A stretch of DNA of 35,694 nt from Bacillota bacterium (GCA_029779695.1 JAKPAB010000207.1:1-35694), one strand, 5' to 3'. Numbered from the stretch's first letter, positions 20,846 to 30,623 are shown. The notes: generated by a model not told the origin, from the letters alone. Numbers and translations are program-made.

Positions 20846-23134
20846 ATGAAACGTATGAAGAAAAGCCAGGGAATTGCGGTTCTCTGCATTATGGTTGCCA
20901 TAATAGGATTCTTCGGATGGTATACCTACGGAATCATCCACCGCACTAGGGATGGCAAGAAAGATGCTATCAAGCTTGGACTTGACCTTGCAGGCGGTGT
21001 CAGTATCACATATCAGGTTAAGGGTAATATACCTAGCGAAAAGGATATGCAGGATACAATTGTAAAATTGCAGAATCGTATTGAAAACGATCTGGGTGAG
21101 AATACAACAACAGAGGCCAATGTATACAAGGTCGGAGATAACAGAATCGCAGTTGAGATCCCAGGTGTAAAAGATGCTAATGCTATTCTCGAACAGTTAG
21201 GTACTCCAGGTAATCTGTATTTTATCAGATCAAAGGGAGCTGATGGTACAGAAAACTACACAATGGGTTCTGATGGGGCTTATGTACTGGCAAAGGGCAA
21301 GACGATCAAGTCTCTCAAGGCTGATGGTTCTATAGTCGTAAGCGGATCAGATGTCAAGGATGCTGAGGGTGGATACCAGTCAGACCAGACAACAGGCAAA
21401 CAGAGTCCTGTAGTTCAGCTATCACTTGATAAAAAGGGAACCAAGGCATTTGCTGAAGCGACAACAGCAGCAGCACCTACCCATGATACGATTGGTATCT
21501 ATTATGATGGCAAGTTCGTAAGTGTTCCTTCTGTTAATGATGCAATCAATAGTGGACAGGCTGTAATCACAGGGGAAAAGGATATAGATGCTGCCAATAA
21601 GCTGGCATCATACATTCGTATCGGAGGTCTGGACATCCAGCTTAAAGAGGTTTCATCAGAGGTTGAAGGAGCATCACTTGGTGCCAATTCACTTTCAACA
21701 TCGATTTTTGCTGGTATTATGGGTTTTCTGATTGTAATGATATTCATGGTAATGGCATACAGGATCCTGGGTCTTGCGGCAGACATTGCACTTACATTAT
21801 ATACAGAGCTTATAATCTGCATACTGTATTGGTTTGGAATAACGCTTACGCTACCGGGTATTGCAGGTATCATCCTTTCCATCGGTATGGCGGTAGATGC
21901 TAATGCAATAATATTTACAAGAATAAAAGAAGAGATAGGCAATGGACGTAGCGTCGCAAATTCTATAGAAGTAGGATTCCATAAGGCTATGTCAGCTATT
22001 CTCGATGGTAATATTACAACGCTGATCGCAGCTGCTGTCCTTGGGGTTGTAGGAACGGGTACAGTTAAGGGATTTGCAATTACTCTTGCACTCGGTGTTG
22101 TACTTTCAATGTTTACAGCACTGTTTATATCAAAACTTCTTATCAAGTCTATATTTGCAGCCGGTTGCAAGTCTGAGAAGCTGTATGGTATGGTCAAGAA
22201 CAGAAGAATCATGAGATTCATCAAGAGAAGAGTGGTATTTATAGCAGCTTCTTCCTTGGTAATCTGCATTGGACTAGTTGCAATGATAGCTTATGCAGCA
22301 AATGGGAAAAAGGCATTGGCCTACAGTCTGGAGTTTGCAGGTGGTACTCAGACGACAGTAGCAATGGATAAAGATTATACAGTAGAAGAGATCAATGATA
22401 ATGTAGTTCCTGTTGTAGCAGACGTGATTCATAGCCACGACATTACAGCTCAGGCTGTTAATCAGGATAACAGTGTAGTGATCAAAACCAAAACATTGGC
22501 ACTTAAAGAAAGAGAAGCTCTTAATAAGGCAATCATCAGCAAATTTAATGTAAAAGAATCTGACATTGCGTCAAAGAATATCAGTGCTACGATTGGTAGT
22601 GAGATGAGAAGAACTTCTCTGATGGCAGTATTTGCTTCAGTAGTATTTATGCTGATATATATCTGGTTTAGATTTAAGGACATTAGATTTGGAAGCAGTG
22701 CTATTTTTGCACTGTTACATGATGTACTGATTACACTTGCCATGTATGCGATATTCAGATTGTCGGTAGGAAGCGCATTTATTGCTTGTATACTTACGGT
22801 TATCGGATATTCAGTCAATGATACGATCGTTATATTCGATCGTATCAGAGAGAACCTGAAGAACAAGCCAAGTGGCGGAGATAAATTAAATATGGTAGAG
22901 CTTGAGGATCTGGCAGACAGATCTATAAGTGAGACATTTACACGTTCACTGTCGACATCATTTACAACGGCTGTAATGGTTCTGATGCTTTTGATCTTTG
23001 GCGTATCAAACATCAGGGAATTTGCATTTCCGCTTCTAGTCGGAGTATTATGCGGAGCTTACTCTTCTGTTTGCATCGCAACAGAACTCTGGTATGTATT
23101 GAAAAAATCAGCATATAATAAGGCTCACAAATAA
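20846..23134 (+). CDS. secDF: Protein translocase subunit SecDF (fused)
   Basis: This fused SecD-SecF protein drives the late, proton-dependent step of Sec export. The SecD half has the first TM near the start, then LGLDLAGGVSITYQV, the P1 extracellular domain, and GIILSIGMAVDANAIIFTRIKEEI in TM4. The SecF half starts around residue 465 with a TM helix, LEFAGGTQTTV, and the TM region GYSVNDTIVIFDRIREN. About 762 aa is normal for the fused form. The frame also has a TTG at 20834, but the ribosome site AGGAG touches it, so ATG at 20846 (or 20855) is preferred. It lies just after the SCIFF maturase, a neighbour relation often seen in Clostridia. Confidence 0.94.
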   Translation: MKRMKKSQGIAVLCIMVAIIGFFGWYTYGIIHRTRDGKKDAIKLGLDLAGGVSITYQVKGNIPSEKDMQDTIVKLQNRIENDLGENTTTEANVYKVGDNRIAVEIPGVKDANAILEQLGTPGNLYFIRSKGADGTENYTMGSDGAYVLAKGKTIKSLKADGSIVVSGSDVKDAEGGYQSDQTTGKQSPVVQLSLDKKGTKAFAEATTAAAPTHDTIGIYYDGKFVSVPSVNDAINSGQAVITGEKDIDAANKLASYIRIGGLDIQLKEVSSEVEGASLGANSLSTSIFAGIMGFLIVMIFMVMAYRILGLAADIALTLYTELIICILYWFGITLTLPGIAGIILSIGMAVDANAIIFTRIKEEIGNGRSVANSIEVGFHKAMSAILDGNITTLIAAAVLGVVGTGTVKGFAITLALGVVLSMFTALFISKLLIKSIFAAGCKSEKLYGMVKNRRIMRFIKRRVVFIAASSLVICIGLVAMIAYAANGKKALAYSLEFAGGTQTTVAMDKDYTVEEINDNVVPVVADVIHSHDITAQAVNQDNSVVIKTKTLALKEREALNKAIISKFNVKESDIASKNISATIGSEMRRTSLMAVFASVVFMLIYIWFRFKDIRFGSSAIFALLHDVLITLAMYAIFRLSVGSAFIACILTVIGYSVNDTIVIFDRIRENLKNKPSGGDKLNMVELEDLADRSISETFTRSLSTSFTTAVMVLMLLIFGVSNIREFAFPLLVGVLCGAYSSVCIATELWYVLKKSAYNKAHK

Positions 23135-23153
23135 TTGTAACAACAAATTGAGG

Positions 23154-23177
23154 AGGCACCATTAGCTAATGGTGCCT
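23154..23177. terminator. Perfect 24-bp palindrome between secDF and serS
   Basis: AGGCACCATTAG and CTAATGGTGCCT are exact reverse complements with no spacer, followed by ATCTTTT. As RNA it folds with a 4-nt loop. It is probably a terminator or attenuator; the U tract is short. It lies 25 nt before serS. Confidence 0.5.
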
Positions 23178-23201
23178 ATCTTTTAAAATAAGGAGATCCA
23201 A

Positions 23202-24491
23202 ATGATAGATATTAAATTCTTAAGAGAGAATCCTGATGTAGTAAAAGAAAACATCAAGAAGAAATTCCAGGATCAAAAACTTCCTCTTGTAGATGAAGTT
23301 ATCGAACTGGATCAGAAACTTCGTACTGCAAAAGCTGATGGAGATGATCTGAGAGCCAGCAGGAATGCGCTTTCAAAGCAGATCGGAGCTCTCATGAAAG
23401 AGGGCAAGAAGGAAGAGGCTGAGGATGTCAAAGCACAGGTCACAGCTAATGCTGAGAAGCTGAAAGCAATTGAAGATGAGGCCAGAGAGCTGGAAGACAA
23501 AGTGACATCAATAATGATGCGTATTCCTAATATTATTGATCCGTCAGTTCCGATAGGTGAGGATGATTCTAAAAACGTTGAGATCGAGAAGTTTGGTGAT
23601 CCTATTGTTCCTGATTTCGAGATTCCTTATCACACAGACATTATGGCTCGTTTTGATGGCGTGGATATGGATGCTGCAGGCAAGGTTGCTGGAAATGGAT
23701 TCTATTATCTCATGGGAGATGTAGCCAGACTTCATTCTGCTGTTCTAGCTTATGCCAGAGATTTCATGATAGGTAAGGGATTTACTTATGTAATTCCTCC
23801 ATATATGATCCATAGTAATGTTGTAAATGGAGTTATGAGCTTTGATGAGATGGACGCTATGATGTACAAGATAGAAGGTGAAGATCTTTATCTCATAGGA
23901 ACATCAGAGCATTCTATGATAGGTAAGTTTATTGATACTCTTAATGATGAGGAGAATCTGCCTTATACATATACCAGCTATTCACCTTGCTTTAGAAAAG
24001 AAAAAGGTGCTCATGGTATTGAAGAACGTGGAGTATACCGTATACATCAGTTCGAAAAGCAGGAGATGATCGTTGTGTGCAAGCCCGAGGATGCTTGGGA
24101 TTGGTACAATAAGATGTGGTCGTATACAGTTGAACTTTTCAGAACGCTTGATGTACCTGTAAGAACACTGGAATGTTGTTCAGGAGATCTGGCAGATCTC
24201 AAAGTTAAGTCTTGTGATGTAGAGGCATGGTCACCTCGTCAGAAGAAATACTTTGAGGTTGGATCATGCTCAAATCTGGGAGATGCTCAGGCACGACGTC
24301 TCAAGATCAAAGTGAAGGACAAGGATGGCAATAAATATTTTGCCAATACACTTAATAACACATGCGTAGCACCACCTAGAATGCTGATCGCATTTTTGGA
24401 AAACAATCTCAATGCTGATGGATCGGTAGATATTCCGGAGGCACTTCGTCCTTATATGGGGGGAACAGAGAAATTGGTTCCTAAAAATTAA
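23202..24491 (+). CDS. serS: Seryl-tRNA synthetase
   Basis: The 429-aa class II synthetase charges tRNA-Ser. Residues 1-105 are the long antiparallel coiled-coil arm that reads the tRNA variable arm. The catalytic core has class II motif 2 in SPCFRKEKGAHG with GVYRIHQFEKQEM, and motif 3 in LNNTCVAPPRMLIAFLENN. The length is standard. ATG follows AAGGAG. It may be co-transcribed with secDF through the palindrome at 23154. No T-box leader is present, although many Firmicute synthetases have one, since only 67 nt separate it from secDF. Confidence 0.96.
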   Translation: MIDIKFLRENPDVVKENIKKKFQDQKLPLVDEVIELDQKLRTAKADGDDLRASRNALSKQIGALMKEGKKEEAEDVKAQVTANAEKLKAIEDEARELEDKVTSIMMRIPNIIDPSVPIGEDDSKNVEIEKFGDPIVPDFEIPYHTDIMARFDGVDMDAAGKVAGNGFYYLMGDVARLHSAVLAYARDFMIGKGFTYVIPPYMIHSNVVNGVMSFDEMDAMMYKIEGEDLYLIGTSEHSMIGKFIDTLNDEENLPYTYTSYSPCFRKEKGAHGIEERGVYRIHQFEKQEMIVVCKPEDAWDWYNKMWSYTVELFRTLDVPVRTLECCSGDLADLKVKSCDVEAWSPRQKKYFEVGSCSNLGDAQARRLKIKVKDKDGNKYFANTLNNTCVAPPRMLIAFLENNLNADGSVDIPEALRPYMGGTEKLVPKN

Positions 24492-24533
24492 TGATTAATT
24501 TTAAAACTAGATATTGGGCATAATTTGTAGTAG

Positions 24534-24577
24534 AATAACTATATATTCATAAATCAATCGACTATAATATAGTTATT
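24534..24577 (+). repeat. Inverted repeat downstream of serS
   Basis: AATAACTATAT (24534-24544) and ATATAGTTATT (24567-24577) are perfect arms with a 22-nt loop, AT-only apart from two G-C pairs, followed by GATTTTGC. It is weak as a terminator and precedes a stronger one at 24617. Confidence 0.5.
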
Positions 24578-24616
24578 GATTTTGCTGTATTTTAGTACAT
24601 TATAAAGATTATAAAG

Positions 24617-24649
24617 AATCCACAAGGCTTATGCTTTTGTGGATTTTTT
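24617..24649 (+). terminator. Intrinsic terminator between serS and the chemoreceptor gene
   Basis: AATCCACAA (24617-24625), loop, TTGTGGATT (24637-24645), then TTTT. Canonical. The remaining space to the next gene holds the palindrome ATTGCAT-A-ATGCAAT, which shows no clear role. Confidence 0.8.
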
Positions 24650-24782
24650 GCTAGATGGCCTTTTAGAGTGTACGAGCATATTGCATAATGCAATTACATA
24701 TATGGCGTGTCAAATGTAAGTTAAAAAGGGATGGGCTTAGTTGCCCGAAGGTTAAATTAGATATTAAAAAGGGAGTGTTTTT

Positions 24783-26555
24783 ATGGGTGATGACAAGAAA
24801 ATAGTAACAAGTAATCTAAAAGGAAAAAAACAAAACGAAACAAGAAAAAAAGCTAGTGCAGACAAGATTCCATTCAAGAATTCTATTGCATTTAAGATAC
24901 TGATGCTTATTGCTGCAGATATGCTTTTTATAACAGCGGTTTTAGTGGGAGTATCTACTAATGTCAGTAAAAAAGAAGTATTGAAACAGACTCAAAACTA
25001 TATGCTTTCTGAATCAAGAAGTTATGGTAAAAACATTGAGAGCGAAAGCTCAGTAGGTCTTTTAAAATTAAGCAATCCAAAGGATATAGGATATACCTTG
25101 AAAGATGTTCATATAGACGGTGCACCATCCAGTTATGCATATTTGGTTGATAATACAGGAAAAATGCTATATCATCCTACTGCTTCAAAAATCGGATCGC
25201 AGGTAGAAAATTCTGTTGTCAGTGGACTAGTAAAAGAGCTAAAAAGTGGAAAAGTACCGGAATCAAAGTGTGTTGACTATAATTTTAATGGTGTGAAAAA
25301 ATATGCATCCTACTATATTCAAAAGGATGGGGAGTTTATCATGGTAATTTCGGCTGATGAGTCAGAAATCATGGCACCAATTAATAATATGGTTATGATG
25401 AGTATAGCCATTGCAATAGTTCTATTTATCATAGCAATAATAATCATGTATGTAGTTATGAAAAGCATGCTTTTGATTCCCCTTAATACTTTATCGGGAA
25501 TTGCCAATAAGGTTGCAGATCTTGATTTTACAGAAAATCATGGTCAGGAGATTCTTGACAAGAGAAAAGATGAAGTGGGTATGGTGAGCCGGGCAATCAG
25601 TAATCTTCATAATGAGATAACCAGTATCATATATATCATCAAGGATCAAGGAACTCAGTTGGCTAATAGCAATATAGAGTTTAAACAGCAGTTTGATGAT
25701 ATTGTGGAGAATGTAACCAATGTAAATGTTGCGGTGGAAGAAATTGCAACAGGATCTACATCTCAGGCTAATGAAACATCCTCCGCAGGTGATTCAATAG
25801 GAAATATGGGCGCTGCGATCGAATCCAATGGTTCATCTTTTAATACACTAGAAGAATCTATTAAGAAAATGAATGACCTGGCAAAAGAGTCAGAGCGTAT
25901 GCTGACTGACCTCTATGAAATTAATAACAAGACTTATCATACAGTTGAGGATGTAACCGCTCAGACTGATGTAACCAATCAGTCAGCTGAGAAGATCAAG
26001 GATGCCGTTGTGGTTATCCAGGACATAGCATCTCAAACCAATCTTCTATCGCTTAATGCTTCTATAGAGGCTGCAAGGGCAGGAGAAAGCGGAAGAGGAT
26101 TTGCAGTTGTTGCAGAACAGATTAGAAAATTGGCAGAGGACTCTGCTAACAGTGCGGCAGAAATCGAGAATGTTGTTAAGGAACTCATTGATAATTCAGG
26201 GGATTCTGTTGAAAAGATGAAATCTCTAAGTGAGGATGCGAAGACGCAGGAAGAAAAATTAACCAGTACAAGAGAGTCATTTGACGGGCTTCATGGTGAG
26301 ATCACATCTGTATCTAATGCATCAACAGATATTTTTGCGCAGACCAATAAGATAGGCGAACTTAAGAACGGCGTAAGTGGAGTTATCGAGCAGTTGGCTG
26401 CTATTGCAGAAGAAAATGCAGCATCTACGGAGGAGACTTCAGCAAGCATGAACGTCCTTACAGAAAGCATAGAGAGATGTAAGACAGAAACCAAGATACT
26501 GAATGACCTGTCTCAGAAGCTTAATGAACAGACCAGCAAGTTCAAGTTTGACTGA
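24783..26555 (+). CDS. Methyl-accepting chemotaxis protein with Cache-type sensor
   Basis: The 590-aa receptor has a long basic N-terminal tail (residues 1-32), TM1 (about 34-56), an extracellular Cache-like domain (57-198, with [22 protein letters not shown] and [13 protein letters not shown]), TM2 (about 204-228) and a HAMP domain. The cytoplasmic signalling rod follows, with the tip [39 protein letters not shown] in pieces matching the universal CheA/CheW contact. It senses an outside ligand and controls the flagellar motor through CheA. The Cache GKMLYHP motif is common in receptors for small organic acids or amino acids, but the ligand is not deducible. It is monocistronic, with terminators on both sides. 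Confidence 0.94.
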   Translation: MGDDKKIVTSNLKGKKQNETRKKASADKIPFKNSIAFKILMLIAADMLFITAVLVGVSTNVSKKEVLKQTQNYMLSESRSYGKNIESESSVGLLKLSNPKDIGYTLKDVHIDGAPSSYAYLVDNTGKMLYHPTASKIGSQVENSVVSGLVKELKSGKVPESKCVDYNFNGVKKYASYYIQKDGEFIMVISADESEIMAPINNMVMMSIAIAIVLFIIAIIIMYVVMKSMLLIPLNTLSGIANKVADLDFTENHGQEILDKRKDEVGMVSRAISNLHNEITSIIYIIKDQGTQLANSNIEFKQQFDDIVENVTNVNVAVEEIATGSTSQANETSSAGDSIGNMGAAIESNGSSFNTLEESIKKMNDLAKESERMLTDLYEINNKTYHTVEDVTAQTDVTNQSAEKIKDAVVVIQDIASQTNLLSLNASIEAARAGESGRGFAVVAEQIRKLAEDSANSAAEIENVVKELIDNSGDSVEKMKSLSEDAKTQEEKLTSTRESFDGLHGEITSVSNASTDIFAQTNKIGELKNGVSGVIEQLAAIAEENAASTEETSASMNVLTESIERCKTETKILNDLSQKLNEQTSKFKFD

Positions 26556-26574
26556 TAAAAAGTATTGATAATAG

Positions 26575-26630
26575 AGCGCTAGCCAGTAATTCAGCATATG
26601 TTGCTGAGGAAAACAGGCTAGCGCTTTTTA
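26575..26630 (+). terminator. Intrinsic terminator after the chemoreceptor gene
   Basis: AGCGCTAGCC (26575-26584) and GGCTAGCGCT (26616-26625) are perfect arms, with a small TCAGCA/TGCTGA hairpin inside and TTTTTA after. Strong. Confidence 0.88.
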
Positions 26631-26812
26631 TATGTGCAAATAAAATTATCTGATATACTGATAACGTTATTAGCAAATTAAAATTAGAAATACACTGATA
26701 ATGTGATTAGCAAACAATTATTATAATTTAAATAATGTATTGTAATAATTTTTGAATAAAATATATTGAAAAGCAAAAAGGACAGGCAGAGAAACATGAA
26801 GAGAAAAGATAT

Positions 26813-27778
26813 ATGGATAGGCAAGGCGATATGAAGATAAAAAAAGCAGTTCTTATTACGATAGCAGTGCTTGCAATACTTACAGTTTTCTTGGTAGCTT
26901 TAGCCGTGAGACAGCATAAAGGTGAAGAAAGACAAAGGCTAGAAAAGTACCAAAAGGAAGTATCTGTTGAAAAGGCAGAAAAAAATACGAATGCAAAAGG
27001 GGAAAAAACTTCGGAAGAAACAAAGAAATCAGAAGCAAAAAAATCCTTAGAAGATAAAAAAACCACTGAAGATAAAAAAGTGACAGAAGAAAACACTGCT
27101 AATAACAATGGACAGGCAGTGGCGATTCCTTCTGGAAATGGTGTAACCGGCGGGCATATTGTTTGTATAGATCCAGGACATCAGGCCAAAGGGGATAGCA
27201 AAATGGAGCCTAATGGGCCAGGCTCATCAACTATGAAGGCTAGGGTGACCGGCGGAACCAGGGGAACGACAACGGGCATATATGAATATCAGCTTAACCT
27301 TATTGTGGCAGATGAACTAAGAGATGAACTCACACGACGAGGATATACGGTTTATATGACGAGAGAGTCTCACAATGTAAATATTTCTAACAAAGAAAGA
27401 GCAGAATATGCAACAAGTGTAGGAGCTGAAATAACAGTAAGGATCCATGCAAACGGGGCGGATAGCAGCAAAGTCAATGGGGCTATGACATTGGTACCTT
27501 CAAAAAATAATCGGTATGTATCACGTCTTGCATCTGCATCATATAACCTTGGCAAGTCTATACTTGATTCTTATTGTGTCTCGGCAGGTTTTAAAAATCT
27601 TGGAGTTCAGAACAATGATACTATGACAGGAATCAATTTCTGCACATCTCCGGTAGCGATTTTAGAAATGGGATTTATGTCCAATCCATCTGATGATACC
27701 AATATGAATAATGAACAGTGTCAATCAAAAATGGTTAATGGAATTGCTAATGGTATTGATGCATATTTTGGAAAATAA
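26813..27778 (+). CDS. N-acetylmuramoyl-L-alanine amidase (Amidase_3), membrane-anchored
   Basis: The 321-aa protein cuts the bond between muramic acid and the stem peptide of peptidoglycan. After a short start comes one TM helix (AVLITIAVLAILTVFLVALAV), then a Lys/Glu/Thr-rich linker (residues 38-100), then the catalytic domain. Zinc ligands and catalytic Glu are visible: His in CIDPGHQ, Glu in IYEYQLNL, His in VRIHANG, and Glu in AILEMGFMSNPSDD. It acts in the cell wall, tethered to the membrane. Two in-frame starts are possible (26813 and 26831); neither has a strong ribosome site. It ends at a bidirectional terminator facing typA. Confidence 0.9.
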   Translation: MDRQGDMKIKKAVLITIAVLAILTVFLVALAVRQHKGEERQRLEKYQKEVSVEKAEKNTNAKGEKTSEETKKSEAKKSLEDKKTTEDKKVTEENTANNNGQAVAIPSGNGVTGGHIVCIDPGHQAKGDSKMEPNGPGSSTMKARVTGGTRGTTTGIYEYQLNLIVADELRDELTRRGYTVYMTRESHNVNISNKERAEYATSVGAEITVRIHANGADSSKVNGAMTLVPSKNNRYVSRLASASYNLGKSILDSYCVSAGFKNLGVQNNDTMTGINFCTSPVAILEMGFMSNPSDDTNMNNEQCQSKMVNGIANGIDAYFGK

Positions 27779-27780
27779 AT

Positions 27781-27815
27781 AAAAAAACTGTCCTACAAAT
27801 ACTAGGACAGTTTTT
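27781..27815. terminator. Bidirectional terminator between amidase and typA
   Basis: AAAAAACTGTCCTA (27781-27794) and TAGGACAGTTTTTT (27802-27815) are perfect arms with a 7-nt loop, A run on one side and T run on the other. Confidence 0.9.
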
Positions 27816-27838
27816 TATTATTATCAAAGCTTGATATT

Positions 27839-29674
27839 TTATGCCTGAGGTCTGATAGAAGATCTCTTTCTCAAACGAGAATCAAGAATTCTCTTTCTGA
27901 CACGAAGATGCTCAGGAGTGACCTCGAGAAGCTCATCTACATCGATAAAGTCCATTGCCTGCTCAAGAGACAAAACCTTAGGTGGTACAAGAGTCATAGC
28001 CTCATCACTTGAGGATGTTCTGGTATTGGTAAGATGCTTTTTCTTGCAGACATTGAGCTCAATGTCTTCTGAACGGCTGCATTCTCCGATAACCATACCA
28101 CTATATACTTTTTCACCGGCACCGATGAAAAGAACACCACGATCCTGAGCAGCGTAGAGACCGTATGCAACAGATTCACCCTGCTCAAATGCAATAAGTG
28201 AACCCTGACGACGGAATAATATATCGCCCTTAAATGGCTCGTAGTCATCAAATATAGTATTGATGATTCCTGAACCCTTGGTGCTGGTCATGAAATCGCC
28301 TCTATATCCGATAAGTCCACGTGAAGGAATCTTAAATTCCAATCTTGTGAAGCCTCCGGTAATAGGAGTCATATTTCTGAGCTCGCCCTTTCTCTGAGCA
28401 AGAGCCTGAATAACAGTACCGGAAAACTCATCAGGAACGTCGATATATGCTATTTCCATAGGTTCTAACTTCTTACCGTTCTCGTCTTGCTTGTAGATAA
28501 CCTCAGCCTTAGAAACGGCAAATTCGAAGCCCTCACGACGCATATTTTCAATAAGAACAGAAAGATGAAGCTCTCCACGGCCTGATACCTTAAATGTATC
28601 TGCAGCATCAGTATCCTCTACACGAAGAGAAACATCAGTATTTAATTCCTTATATAATCTGTCTCTGATATGACGTGATGTTACAAATTTTCCTTCCAAT
28701 CCTGCAAAAGGACTGTCATTGACCATGAAATTCATGGAAATAGTAGGTTCTGAGATTTTCTGGAACGGGATAGAAACAGGGTTCTCAGCGTCACATATAG
28801 TATCACCGATCTTCAGATCTTCAATTCCGGAGATTGCAACAATTGATCCAATATTTGCTTCATCTACAGGAACACGATTTAGACCATTAAACTCAAAAAG
28901 TTTAGTGATTCTAACCTTCTTAATACGGCTAGGATCATGATGATTGACAACAACTGCGTCTTCGTTAACCTTGAGCTTACCATTATCGATCTTACCTACA
29001 CCGATACGACCAACATATTCGTTGTAATCTATAGTTGATATAAGAACCTGAGTGCTGGCATCAGGATCACCCTTAGGAGCAGGAATATAGTCAAGGATGG
29101 TATCAAAAAGAGGCTTCATGTCAGTATTCTCATCGTTAAGGTCCTTAATCGCATATCCTTCTCTTGCAGAAGCAAATACAAATGGACAGTCGAGCTGCTC
29201 ATCTGAAGCATCGAGATCCATGAATAGTTCAAGAACTTCATCAACAACTGCGTCCGGACGTGCATCTGATCTGTCAAGCTTGTTGACACATACAATTACA
29301 GGAAGATCAAGGTCAAGGGCCTTCATCAGTACGAACTTTGTCTGGGGCATAACACCCTCAAAAGCATCAACTACCAGAACAACACCATTGACCATCTTAA
29401 GTACACGCTCAACCTCGCCACCGAAATCAGCATGGCCCGGGGTGTCGATAATATTAATTTTTACACCATTATAACTAACGGCTGTATTTTTTGAGAGAAT
29501 AGTAATACCTCTCTCTTTTTCAATATCGTTGGAGTCCATTACTCGTTCTTCAACGACCTGATTGTCACGAAATGTACCGCTCTGCTTGAGCAGTTCATCG
29601 ACCAACGTAGTCTTGCCGTGATCGACATGAGCAATAATAGCAACATTTCTGACATCATCTCTTGTTTGGAGCAT
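27839..29674 (-). CDS. typA: Ribosome-associated GTPase TypA/BipA
   Basis: The 611-aa translational GTPase binds the 70S ribosome and supports 50S assembly and growth under stress, especially cold. GTPase motifs are intact: G1 AHVDHGKTT, G2 region with ERGITI, G3 DTPGHADFGGEV, and G4 NKLDR. Domains II, III and V follow, and then the TypA-specific C-terminal domain (RGLIGYRGDFMTSTKGSG, and the end segment LTNTRTSSSDEAMTL). Full length. ATG has GAAGGA upstream. It is transcribed alone from a promoter near 29816-29843, through a leader with a large hairpin just before the gene. Confidence 0.96.
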   Translation of the reverse strand: MLQTRDDVRNVAIIAHVDHGKTTLVDELLKQSGTFRDNQVVEERVMDSNDIEKERGITILSKNTAVSYNGVKINIIDTPGHADFGGEVERVLKMVNGVVLVVDAFEGVMPQTKFVLMKALDLDLPVIVCVNKLDRSDARPDAVVDEVLELFMDLDASDEQLDCPFVFASAREGYAIKDLNDENTDMKPLFDTILDYIPAPKGDPDASTQVLISTIDYNEYVGRIGVGKIDNGKLKVNEDAVVVNHHDPSRIKKVRITKLFEFNGLNRVPVDEANIGSIVAISGIEDLKIGDTICDAENPVSIPFQKISEPTISMNFMVNDSPFAGLEGKFVTSRHIRDRLYKELNTDVSLRVEDTDAADTFKVSGRGELHLSVLIENMRREGFEFAVSKAEVIYKQDENGKKLEPMEIAYIDVPDEFSGTVIQALAQRKGELRNMTPITGGFTRLEFKIPSRGLIGYRGDFMTSTKGSGIINTIFDDYEPFKGDILFRRQGSLIAFEQGESVAYGLYAAQDRGVLFIGAGEKVYSGMVIGECSRSEDIELNVCKKKHLTNTRTSSSDEAMTLVPPKVLSLEQAMDFIDVDELLEVTPEHLRVRKRILDSRLRKRSSIRPQA

Positions 29675-29696
29675 TAATTTTCCTTCTTTCGTTCTT

Positions 29697-29796
29697 AAAA
29701 AAGATTCGGTATACCAAAAGTCATTTCACTACATGCGCATGCACTCACATATATAAAACACACACAAAATAAGAAAAATCACTTTTGGTACCGAAT
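29697..29796 (-). promoter_or_regulatory. Attenuator-like hairpin in the typA leader
   Basis: In the direction of typA transcription, ATTCGGTACCAAAAGT (complement of 29781-29796) pairs with ACTTTTGGTATACCGAAT (complement of 29704-29721) over 16 bp with a 2-nt bulge, enclosing a 59-nt loop. It is followed at once by C and six T (29697-29702). That is terminator geometry inside the 5' leader, about 20 nt before the start codon. The loop contains the palindrome CATGCGCATG. Confidence 0.55.
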
Positions 29797-29815
29797 ATAT
29801 GAAACAAACCAATTT

Positions 29816-29843
29816 ATTTTATCACAGATTTTTCGGATTTCAA
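29816..29843 (-). promoter_or_regulatory. Candidate promoter of typA
   Basis: On the minus strand TTGAAA (complement of 29838-29843), 16 bp, then TAAAAT (complement of 29816-29821). Predicted leader about 130 nt. Confidence 0.4.
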
Positions 29844-29984
29844 GTTTATATTATAGGAAAGAAAATTTTAAGACCGAAAATCATTATAAATAGGTATAGA
29901 TTTTGTCAGGATTGATAGGGCAGAAGCAAGTAAAACGGGCGTTATGGGGCCTGAAAAAGAATATTGAGAGAAAAAGTAATATAT

Positions 29985-30013
29985 TTGCAATATTTTTGTA
30001 ACTATGATATATT
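29985..30013 (+). promoter_or_regulatory. Promoter of the cobalamin adenosyltransferase gene
   Basis: TTGCAA (29985-29990), 17 bp, then TATATT (30008-30013). Good match and spacing; leader about 85 nt. Confidence 0.6.
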
Positions 30014-30104
30014 ACCGAATACCTTTTAGACTATTATTTGATAACTGATATAAGAGTAGAGTTTAAAAAAGTTTTGAAAAAGGGAAATCGTCGGAGGATT
30101 GATT

Positions 30105-30584
30105 TTGAGTGAAGGAAAAATTTTAGCTATTTATGGTAATGGACAAGGGAAAAGCGCTGCCGCAATAGGCAAAGCAATAGCCACTGCCGAAATGGGAGAA
30201 AATGTTGTCGTTATCCAATTTCTTAAGGGACTGTATTCTGAGGAATATTTAAACCGACTTGAGCCGGAGATCAGATTTTTTAGATTTGAAAGAAGTCAAA
30301 AAGCGTTTTCAGATCTTACTGTACATGAGCAAAAAGAGGAAGAGGTCAATATTAGAAATGGCTTGTTCTTTGCCAGGAAGGTTCTTACTACAGATGAATG
30401 TAAGATGCTTATTCTTGATGAAGTGTTGGGGATAGTAGCTGAAGGATTGATCACAGAGGAAGAGTTGATAGGCTTGTTCCAGGCAAAAAATAGCGAACAG
30501 GATATAATACTTACCGGAACCAATCTCACGGAATCTGTCAAAAATGCCTGTGATGTTGTAATGAATATATCAAAGGAAAAGTAG
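30105..30584 (+). CDS. Cob(I)yrinic acid a,c-diamide adenosyltransferase (CobA/BtuR/CobO type)
   Basis: About 159 aa from the TTG at 30105, which has GGAGG 7 nt upstream; an earlier TTG at 30099 is too close to the ribosome site. The P-loop GNGQGKSAAAIGKA lies at the N-terminus, as expected for this family, and KMLILDEVLGIV provides the Walker B-like segment. ILTGTNL near the end matches the conserved TG(R) region. The enzyme transfers the adenosyl group of ATP to Co(I) corrinoids, giving coenzyme B12 for mutases and dehydratases. It stands alone, without other corrin genes; the Ni/Co importer at 4413-6970 may supply the metal if de novo synthesis exists elsewhere. Confidence 0.85.
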   Translation: MSEGKILAIYGNGQGKSAAAIGKAIATAEMGENVVVIQFLKGLYSEEYLNRLEPEIRFFRFERSQKAFSDLTVHEQKEEEVNIRNGLFFARKVLTTDECKMLILDEVLGIVAEGLITEEELIGLFQAKNSEQDIILTGTNLTESVKNACDVVMNISKEK

Positions 30585-30623
30585 GTCTGTTTTCTTTAGA
30601 TTTTTATAGTAAGAAATTCACTG

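Larger units (their letters stand above)
29675..30104. other. Intergenic region between divergent typA and cobalamin adenosyltransferase
   Basis: These 430 bp contain the typA leader hairpin and promoter on the left and the adenosyltransferase promoter (29985-30013) on the right. The centre (29844-29984) shows nothing I can name. No B12 riboswitch pattern is visible. Confidence 0.6.

Noticed and set aside
21502-22269. Open frame of 255 codons on the minus strand
   Set aside because: It lies entirely antisense to the well-supported secDF and its protein has no recognisable features; it is a by-product of codon bias.
23135-23201. T-box leader of serS
   Set aside because: The gap is 67 nt, too short for a T-box, and has no T-box sequence.
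24722-24750. SigmaD/sigma28 motility promoter before the chemoreceptor gene (TAAA ... GCCCGAAG)
   Set aside because: The spacing is 17 rather than about 15 and the -10 differs from GCCGATAA in several positions; suggestive only.
26728-27108. Minus-strand frame of 126 codons rich in Phe and Ser
   Set aside because: It is the complement of the amidase's TM and Lys/Glu-rich linker; the composition follows from that.
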